In this document: positions 13,610 through 18,703 of the stretch, piece by piece | How the letters are laid out: the number at the start of each line of letters is the position of its first letter | Numbering within the stretch: the first letter of the stretch is position 1 | Assembly (NCBI GenBank): GCA_035571875.1 | Contig: DATNBR010000042.1 | Coordinates: 1 to 18,703 of the forward strand | Origin: Parafrigoribacterium_A sp035571875 | GTDB lineage: Bacteria; Actinomycetota; Actinomycetes; Actinomycetales; Microbacteriaceae | Reading direction: 5' to 3' | DNA length: 18,703 nt | Translations under genes and position numbers: made by a program | The notes under the pieces: model-generated | Told to the model about the DNA's origin: nothing | The model's database searches: none | The model's input: the letters and a program-made list of their open reading frames with translations, nothing else

Positions 13610-13615
13610 AGACTA
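13610..13615 (-). promoter_or_regulatory. Candidate -10 box for a leaderless SDR transcript
   Basis: TAGTCT on the minus strand, 7 bases before ATG 13602. If real, the upstream ATG 13647 is not used from this promoter. No good -35 was found. Confidence 0.35.
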
Positions 13616-13664
13616 GAAGCCTCAGCCCATGCTCGGCGTGCCCGCATCGTGACTAGTAATGGGG

Positions 13665-14483
13665 CTACCTGCCTCGTTCCGCCATCAGTTCGGCGAGAGC
13701 ACTTTCGGTGGGCGTGCCGGGCTCGGCGTAGTACAGGAAGATCGAGTGCCCCTCTGCGCCGACGAGGGCGAACTGCGCATAGTGAAGTGAGAGATTTCCG
13801 ACTGTGGGATGGTTCATCGGGTGCGTGCCCTCGGTCATCCCCGCGATGTCATGGCGGTGCCACAGTTCGCGGAATCGGGCGCTGCGCTCCGTCAACTCGG
13901 AAACCAACTGTTGGGTGCGCGGATGTTCGGGGTGGAGGCCCGCATTCGAGCGAAAGAGGGCAATCGAGCGCATGCTCAGACCCTCCCAATCCAGGTGAAG
14001 TTGACGCAGCCGCGCGTCGAGGAGCAGTAGGGACAACGCATTGCGCCCCACCCGGTAACTTGCCACGAGAGCGGACATGAGCGGGTTGACGGCCACGATG
14101 TCAGTGTGACCATCAAGGATCATCGCCGCCGTCATCGGCCACGAATCGATGAGCCACCCCGTGCGTTCAAGCACTGGCGCCGCGACCGGAGTGACCGGCC
14201 TGTTGACCAGTCGAGCAAGCGAATGAAGATAGGAGTTCGCCGTCTCATCCAGTCGCAGGGCACGAGATAGCGCATCAAGGACCTGGTCTGTTGGACGCGT
14301 CTCCTGACCCTGCTCCAGCTTGACGTAGTACTCGGTGCTGATGCCAGCGATCGCCGCCAGTTCGGAACGCCGAAGCCCTGGTACCCGGCGCGGCCCGACG
14401 CCAGAAGGCAGACCGACGTCGGATGGCTGCAGCAGTTCGCGGCGCGCTCGCAGGTAGTCGCCAAGCAGGTGAGGACCGGGCAT
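13665..14483 (-). CDS. XRE-family regulator with MmyB-like ligand-binding domain
   Basis: A 272-aa transcription factor. The N-terminal helix-turn-helix (about 7-80) contains RRVPGLRRSELAAIAGISTEYYVKLEQG, the signature of the HTH_31 subgroup. The rest (about 105-265) matches the MmyB-like domain, a PAS-like fold thought to bind a small, probably fatty-acid-like ligand, with typical segments DIVAVNPLMSAL, LHLDWEGL, RHDIAGMTEGTHPMNHPTVG and FLYYAEPGTPTESAL. The start ATG 14483 gives the family's usual N-terminus (LGDYLRARRELLQP). In actinobacteria these regulators usually control an adjacent oxidoreductase; here the SDR gene begins 62 bp after the stop. The direction of control (activator or repressor) cannot be told. 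Confidence 0.9.
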   Translation of the reverse strand: MPGPHLLGDYLRARRELLQPSDVGLPSGVGPRRVPGLRRSELAAIAGISTEYYVKLEQGQETRPTDQVLDALSRALRLDETANSYLHSLARLVNRPVTPVAAPVLERTGWLIDSWPMTAAMILDGHTDIVAVNPLMSALVASYRVGRNALSLLLLDARLRQLHLDWEGLSMRSIALFRSNAGLHPEHPRTQQLVSELTERSARFRELWHRHDIAGMTEGTHPMNHPTVGNLSLHYAQFALVGAEGHSIFLYYAEPGTPTESALAELMAERGR

Positions 14484-14521
14484 GCCGAATTGTATCCGGC
14501 CACCGGGACGCTCGGCGAGGA

Positions 14522-15757
14522 TCAGGGTGCGGGAGGCTTCTTCGCTGCCGGCTTCTTCGTTGCCGGCTTCGCCGTCGGGGGCTTGGTCGAAGTCGACTTC
14601 GCCACTGCCGGTTTGGTCGCAGTCGGCTTCGTGGCAGTCGACTTCGTCGCCGCCGGTTTCGTTGAAGCCGACTTCGTCGCAGTCGACTTCTGGGCGGTGG
14701 CCGACTTCGCGGCGGTCGACTTCGCTTGAGTCGGCTTCGCAGGGCTGGGCGACACGACGGGTTTCTCTGGATCCGGAACGACTGCAACCTGCCGACCAGG
14801 CGGCGGGCCGTCATCCGGTTCGAAGGCGCGCTTGGGGCGCGAGTCGGCGGCGCGGGCCTCGGACTCGGCGATGGCGTCCACGAGACCAGCTTCGGCGTTC
14901 ACCGCCGCACGGGCGCGGGAGACAGCGCGCGCCTCCGTTCGAGAGGCCGCGCGATCGAAGGCCCTGTCGTCGTGAGGGCGAGGGTTTCTGCGGGGCGTGG
15001 CCACGGCATCCGCGGTGTTGTCGCCCTTGCGCTTGCGGCTCGGCAGCAGGATGAAGACGGCGAGTAGCACGACGACGGCGCCGAGCGTGATGCCGGCGAT
15101 GAGGAGCCCCGGGTTGGTCACCTGCTCGGGTGCCTGCGCCGGCTTCGCCTTGGCGAGCAGGATCTTCTGATACTCGGCGGGTGTGAGCGGCGCGCGCGTG
15201 CCCGAGTTGCCGACCACGAGCGGGGTGAGGGTCTTGCCGTCGGTGGCGAACCATGCCTGCTGCACGGTGTCATCGATCAGCTGGGTGTCTTTAGGAGCCC
15301 TGCCGAGCGCGTCGACGAGGGCGCGACCGCGGGAGAAGTCCGCGAGCTCGACCTTGTTGTTGCCGGGGTTGATCCAGACGGCCGCGAGACCGAGGATCGT
15401 GCCCTCCTTCGCGGTGACCGGTGCGATCCAGGTGTTGGTGAGCTGGGTCGGCGAGTCGGTCTTGTGGCCCGCGAGGAACTCGGGTGTCCAGGCGAGGAGC
15501 CGATGGATGGTACCGACCTTCGTGGTCTCATCGAAGGTCGAGGCGGGATCGGTGCTGCCCGGTGAACCATAGAGATCGGCGAGACGGGGAATCAGACCCG
15601 TGGCGAAGTAGGCGGCCACATCCTCGGGAACCCTAGGCTCATCCGCCCTGGCCTGGGATGTCGCGGCAACGATCGCAATCAGCGCACCGAGGAACACCGC
15701 GACGAGCGCGAGCGGAAACCGTCTCGACCCGCGCGCTCCCCCCGCTGGGTCAGACAT
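14522..15757 (-). CDS. Membrane protein with extracytoplasmic domain and Lys/Ala/Thr/Pro-rich tail, function unknown
   Basis: A 411-aa protein I cannot place in a named family. A signal or anchor segment spans about 15-34 (PLALVAVFLGALIAIVAATS, then A-R-A, a possible cleavage site). Residues 40-215 form an exported globular part with no Cys and several Trp. A second membrane segment at 218-238 is followed by the basic stop SRKRKGD, so residues 240-411 are cytoplasmic. That part is Arg/Ala-rich and then, from about 341, made of imperfect K-S/P-T-A-(A)-T-K repeats ending in KKPAAKKPPAP, like histone-H1 or PAKK tails of actinobacterial nucleoid proteins. The ATG overlaps the stop of the upstream epimerase gene by 8 bases. 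The low-complexity DNA (about 14526-14735) is repetitive and may vary in length between strains. Confidence 0.8.
   Translation of the reverse strand: MSDPAGGARGSRRFPLALVAVFLGALIAIVAATSQARADEPRVPEDVAAYFATGLIPRLADLYGSPGSTDPASTFDETTKVGTIHRLLAWTPEFLAGHKTDSPTQLTNTWIAPVTAKEGTILGLAAVWINPGNNKVELADFSRGRALVDALGRAPKDTQLIDDTVQQAWFATDGKTLTPLVVGNSGTRAPLTPAEYQKILLAKAKPAQAPEQVTNPGLLIAGITLGAVVVLLAVFILLPSRKRKGDNTADAVATPRRNPRPHDDRAFDRAASRTEARAVSRARAAVNAEAGLVDAIAESEARAADSRPKRAFEPDDGPPPGRQVAVVPDPEKPVVSPSPAKPTQAKSTAAKSATAQKSTATKSASTKPAATKSTATKPTATKPAVAKSTSTKPPTAKPATKKPAAKKPPAP
14526..14735 (-). repeat. Degenerate coding repeat in the Lys-rich tail
   Basis: About 200 bases of imperfect short repeats built on (G)TCGACTTCG(T/C)(C/A)G on the plus strand, coding K-S/P-T-A-x-T-K units in the C-terminus of the membrane protein. 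Such tracts tend to change in copy number. Confidence 0.7.
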
Positions 15758-16598
15758 GATCGCGCCAGGAGTGCTTCGGCGCGAAGCCGAGAACACGGCG
15801 GGCCTTGTCGATCGACAGCAGGGTCTCGTGCTCACCCAGTTCGCGCTTCACCTCGACCCCCGGGAAGACCTCGGCGGCGAGGGATGCGCTCGAGCGGCTC
15901 ATGACGGTGTCGGCCGCGGCGATGATGAAACGGTCGAAGCCGGGACGGCGCGCCTTCAGCGCGAGCTCGATGGCCTGCGCGCCATCTCTGGCGTCGATGT
16001 AGCCCCAGGCGTTCCAACTGCGCAGCCGCGGGTCGGCATCGAAGGAGGGGAATTCGGCGTAGTCCTCCGGCGACATGACGTTCGAGAACCGCAGCGCGGT
16101 GATGCTGAGCTCGGAGTCCCAGCGCACGAGCTTGGTGGCGAGTTCCTCCTCGAGGTGCTTGGTGAGCGAGTAGACGCTCTCCGGCCGCGTCGGGTACTCC
16201 TCGTCGACCGGGAAGTACGGCGGCGGAGTGGTATCGAAGGGCAGGCCGAGAACGGTCTCGCTCGAGGCATAGACGATGGTCTTGATGCCAGCCCGACGCG
16301 CGCCCTGGAAGACATTGAAGGTCGCAGCCATGTTGTTGTGGAAGGTCTGCGAGTCGGCCATCAGCCCCGGCGCGGGGATCGCGGCAAGGTGCACCACGGC
16401 GTCGAGGCCATCGTGCACATCGTTGATGCCGAAGAGCGCGTCGACGGTCTGGCCGTAGTCGGTGAAGTCGACTTTCGTGAATCCGGGCTCCCTCGGACCC
16501 ACGACATCGAGGGACGTGACGTTATGGCCGGAATCGCGGAGATACCGGACGACTGCGCCGCCCAGTTTTCCGTTGCCGCCCGTTACCGCAATGTTCAT
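15750..16598 (-). CDS. NAD-dependent epimerase/dehydratase family protein
   Basis: A 282-aa extended SDR. The Rossmann loop is T-G-G-N-G-K-L-G (6-13), D31 after the second strand points to NAD, and the catalytic Y143-x-x-x-K147 sits in YSLTK with S112/S113 on the preceding strand. Downstream segments (LRFSNVMSPEDY, WGYIDARDGAQAIELAL) are those of NAD-epimerases acting on sugars, near the uronate dehydrogenase and galE-like groups. The ATG at 16598 is preceded by AAAGGA at 7 bases; a reading from 16628 adds ten residues before the Rossmann strand and lacks a site. Its end overlaps the start of the unknown membrane protein, so the two are coupled. The sugar substrate is not evident. Confidence 0.88.
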   Translation of the reverse strand: MNIAVTGGNGKLGGAVVRYLRDSGHNVTSLDVVGPREPGFTKVDFTDYGQTVDALFGINDVHDGLDAVVHLAAIPAPGLMADSQTFHNNMAATFNVFQGARRAGIKTIVYASSETVLGLPFDTTPPPYFPVDEEYPTRPESVYSLTKHLEEELATKLVRWDSELSITALRFSNVMSPEDYAEFPSFDADPRLRSWNAWGYIDARDGAQAIELALKARRPGFDRFIIAAADTVMSRSSASLAAEVFPGVEVKRELGEHETLLSIDKARRVLGFAPKHSWRDHV

Positions 16599-16684
16599 TC
16601 GGGTCCTTTGCAGTGTGGCTACAGCCATTTTTGCACGGGGCGGGTGGTGCGCGGGTCAGGTGGGTCTCGGCTCGCTGCAGTTTC

Positions 16685-18160
16685 TCAGCGGCGCTCAGCG
16701 AACGGGAGCTCGACGCGGAACGTGGTGCTGCCCGGTGCGCTGTCAACCGAGACCGTTCCGCCGTGGCCGGCGACGACGGCTCGCACGATGGCGAGTCCGA
16801 GGCCGGTGCTGCCTGCCGCACGCGAGCGAGAGCCGTCGCCGCGAGCGAAGCGTTCGAACAGTGTGGGCTGGAGGGATTCGGGGATGCCGGGGCCGTCATC
16901 CGTCACCGTCACGACCGCGGTGCTCGCGGCCTCGTCGACCGCGAGCGCCACGGCGACCTTCGTGGAGGGGGGAGTGTGCACCCGCGCGTTCGCCAACAGG
17001 TTCGCCACCACCTGGTGCAGCCGGGGTGCGTCGCCCAGCACGGTCACCGGCTCGTCGGGAAGGTCGAGCGACCACTCGTGGTCGGGGCCAGCGGCGTGCG
17101 CATCGCTCACCGCATCGATGAGCAGTCTCGACAGGTCCACCTCGGCGCGATAGAGGTCTCGGCCCTCGTCGAGCCGGGCGAGCAGCAGCAGGTCTTCGAC
17201 GAGCGAGGTCATCCTCGTGGCCTCCGACTCGACCCTGCCCATCGCGTGCACGACATCCTCCGGCAGGTTGTGCCCCGCGCGCCTGGTGAGCTCGGAGTAG
17301 CCACGGATCGAGGCGAGCGGCGTTCGGAGCTCGTGGCTCGCATCCGCCACGAACTGGCGCACCTTCTGCTCGCTCGCCTGCCTGGCGGCGAGGGCGGATG
17401 CCACATGGCCGAGCATGCGATTGATCGCGGCGCCGACCTGGCCGACCTCCGTTCGCGCATCGGCGTCGATCGGAGGGACCCGCACCGCGAGCGCGACCTC
17501 TCCGCGATCGAGCGGGAGCTCCGAGACGCGCGTGGCGGTGTCGACCACGCGCTGAAGCGGACGCAGGGCGAGCCGCACGATGACCGTCGCGAGGAAGGCC
17601 GCGACGGCGAGCCCCACGAGCGTGACGATGCCGATGACCACGCTGACGCGGGCGAGGATCGCCTGCACGTCGCCGAGCGGCAGGCCCGTGACGAGCCTGT
17701 CGCCGTTCGAGTAGGTGGCGGCCACGACTCGGTACGCGCCGAGCGTGCCACCGAGGTCGACCGTGGTCGGATCCCCGCGCGGGGATGCCGCCGCCAGCGC
17801 GCGAGCCTGGGCGTCGCTCAACTGCTGCTGCTGACCGGTCCTCTGGTCCTTCTCCACGCCGAGCGCCACCCTGCCCGAGATCAGCGCGACCACCGTGCCC
17901 GGCGCCTGTCGATTGAGCACCTGGATGAAGCGCTGCGCTGCCGGCTCCTCGTTCTCGAGCGGCCCGCCCGGGCCGAAGCCACCCTGCGAGCGGCCGGTCG
18001 CCACGGTCAGCTGTTCGTCCAGGCGTCCCATCAGAAAGCCCTGCAGCGCAAGCACGCTCACGGCGCCGATCACGATCGACACGACAGCGAGGAGGCCGAC
18101 GAGAGCGAGGGCCAGGCGCCTACGCAGCGACCAGTGCCTGCGCGGGGCGACCCGCGTCAT
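16685..18160 (-). CDS. Two-component sensor histidine kinase (HAMP-HisKA-HATPase_c)
   Basis: A 491-aa membrane kinase. The first membrane segment is at about 17-40, an extracytoplasmic sensor domain spans about 41-170 (Gly/Pro/Gln-rich, no known fold recognised), and the second membrane segment is at about 173-195. Then come HAMP (196-255) and HisKA with phospho-acceptor H276 in HELRTPLASIRGYSEL. The ATPase domain has N-box NLLANA (387-392), G1 DDGPGI (421-426), the F-box region LFERFARG and G2 GLGLAIV (453-459), all intact. It belongs to the group of kinases paired with OmpR-type regulators in actinobacteria (TcrY/TrcS-like in layout). The start ATG overlaps the regulator's stop as ATGA, so the pair is coupled. 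The signal is unknown. Confidence 0.95.
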   Translation of the reverse strand: MTRVAPRRHWSLRRRLALALVGLLAVVSIVIGAVSVLALQGFLMGRLDEQLTVATGRSQGGFGPGGPLENEEPAAQRFIQVLNRQAPGTVVALISGRVALGVEKDQRTGQQQQLSDAQARALAAASPRGDPTTVDLGGTLGAYRVVAATYSNGDRLVTGLPLGDVQAILARVSVVIGIVTLVGLAVAAFLATVIVRLALRPLQRVVDTATRVSELPLDRGEVALAVRVPPIDADARTEVGQVGAAINRMLGHVASALAARQASEQKVRQFVADASHELRTPLASIRGYSELTRRAGHNLPEDVVHAMGRVESEATRMTSLVEDLLLLARLDEGRDLYRAEVDLSRLLIDAVSDAHAAGPDHEWSLDLPDEPVTVLGDAPRLHQVVANLLANARVHTPPSTKVAVALAVDEAASTAVVTVTDDGPGIPESLQPTLFERFARGDGSRSRAAGSTGLGLAIVRAVVAGHGGTVSVDSAPGSTTFRVELPFAERR

Positions 18161-18703
18161 CCGGTGGCCTTGATCAGGTACCCCACGCCGCGCACCGTGT
18201 GGATCATCGGCGTCTCGCCGGAATCGATCTTCTTGCGCAGGTAGGAGATGTAGATCTCGACGATGCTCGAGCGGCCGCCGAAGTCATAGCTCCACACCCG
18301 GTCAAGGATCTGCGACTTGCTCATGACCCTGCGCGGGTTGCGCATGAGGAAGCGAAGGAGTTCGAACTCCGTCGCCGTAAGTTCAATCGGCCGGTCACCA
18401 CGGCGCACCTCGTAGCTCTCCTCGTCGAGCGTGAGATTGCCCACCCGCAGGATCGGGTCGGCCGTCTCGGTGATCACGAGCGTCGAGCGACGGATGAGCC
18501 CGCGCAGTCGCGCCACGAGCTCCTCGAGGCTGAACGGCTTCGTGACGTAGTCGTCTCCCCCAGCGGTGAGGCCGGCGATGCGATCGTCGAGCGCGTCCTT
18601 GGCGGTGAGGAAGAGCACCGGCACGTCGCGACCGTCGGCCCGCATGCGCCGCAACACCTGCAGGCCGTCGATGTCGGGCAGCATGACGTCGAGCACGACG
18701 ACA
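18157..18703 (-). CDS. OmpR/PhoB-family response regulator (5' end beyond right edge)
   Basis: 181 residues are visible. The frame enters as VVVLDVMLPDIDG, whose Asp in LDVMLPD is the phosphorylation site; the switch Thr is in LFLTAKD and the conserved Lys in VTKPF. The C-terminal winged helix (ELTATEFELLRFLMRNPRRV, then ILDRVWSYDF and YISYLRKKID) ends in IHTVRGVGYLIKATG. About 45 N-terminal residues, including the first acidic pair, lie outside the window. It is transcribed ahead of the kinase with a 4-base overlap, so it is phosphorylated by that kinase with high likelihood. Target genes are unknown; no operator was identified. Confidence 0.95.
   Translation of the reverse strand, partial: VVVLDVMLPDIDGLQVLRRMRADGRDVPVLFLTAKDALDDRIAGLTAGGDDYVTKPFSLEELVARLRGLIRRSTLVITETADPILRVGNLTLDEESYEVRRGDRPIELTATEFELLRFLMRNPRRVMSKSQILDRVWSYDFGGRSSIVEIYISYLRKKIDSGETPMIHTVRGVGYLIKATG

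Noticed and set aside
16613..18244. 543-codon plus-strand frame opposite the histidine kinase
   Set aside because: The minus strand encodes a kinase with all motifs intact; long antisense frames are common in GC-rich DNA, and this one is Arg/Gly/Asp-rich with no recognisable domain.
1..18703. tRNA, rRNA, CRISPR array, phage or plasmid replication genes
   Set aside because: Reading both strands gave no cloverleaf with the conserved GTTC loop, no regularly spaced repeats and no replication or integrase proteins.

Overview
The window reads as a piece of chromosome from a high-GC actinobacterium, most likely of the Microbacteriaceae. The signs are strong G/C third-position bias, GTG/TTG starts, several -10 boxes placed for leaderless mRNAs, a cbs-metB-type pair, MmyB/XRE regulators, and an intergenic inverted repeat (TTCGACAAGCTCAGCGA type) that I recall from this family. 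The genus assignment is inference. Nearly everything is on the minus strand; the exception is one LacI-family regulator.

Layout, left to right. (1) 1-1506: start of a cystathionine gamma-synthase/lyase and a complete cystathionine beta-synthase, a transsulfuration pair. (2) 1625-3478: a one-polypeptide ABC exporter. (3) 3532-8464: a carbohydrate uptake locus. A lipoprotein binding protein and two permeases (AglEFG-like) are transcribed leftwards, and a LacI-family regulator diverges from them across a 323-bp control region with two GGAACCGGTTCC palindromes and one AAGCGCTT site. No ATPase gene is present, so an ATPase encoded elsewhere must energise the importer. (4) 8466-10104: rplJ-rplL with a promoter, an L10-type leader, an intrinsic attenuator and a strong downstream terminator. 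(5) 10181-11909: a debris island made of an internal Rhs fragment, a small type II antitoxin with a beheaded RelE/ParE toxin, a fragment resembling an Rhs toxin tip, and an intact putative immunity gene. (6) 11976-14483: alpha/beta hydrolase, SDR oxidoreductase and an XRE/MmyB-like regulator. (7) 14522-16598: a sugar-nucleotide-epimerase-like enzyme overlapping a membrane protein with a long Lys/Ala/Pro/Thr-rich tail. (8) 16685-18703: an OmpR-type two-component pair; the regulator is cut by the right edge.

The least ordinary parts are four. The Rhs/toxin-antitoxin mosaic places the TA genes exactly between the Rhs core and the toxin tip. The LacI-type regulator has a ribosome binding site that points to a CTG start. 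The rplJ leader combines a recognisable L10-binding motif with a U-tailed terminator. The bitopic protein ends in a histone-H1-like tail. No tRNA, rRNA, CRISPR array, intact transposase or replication origin was seen.
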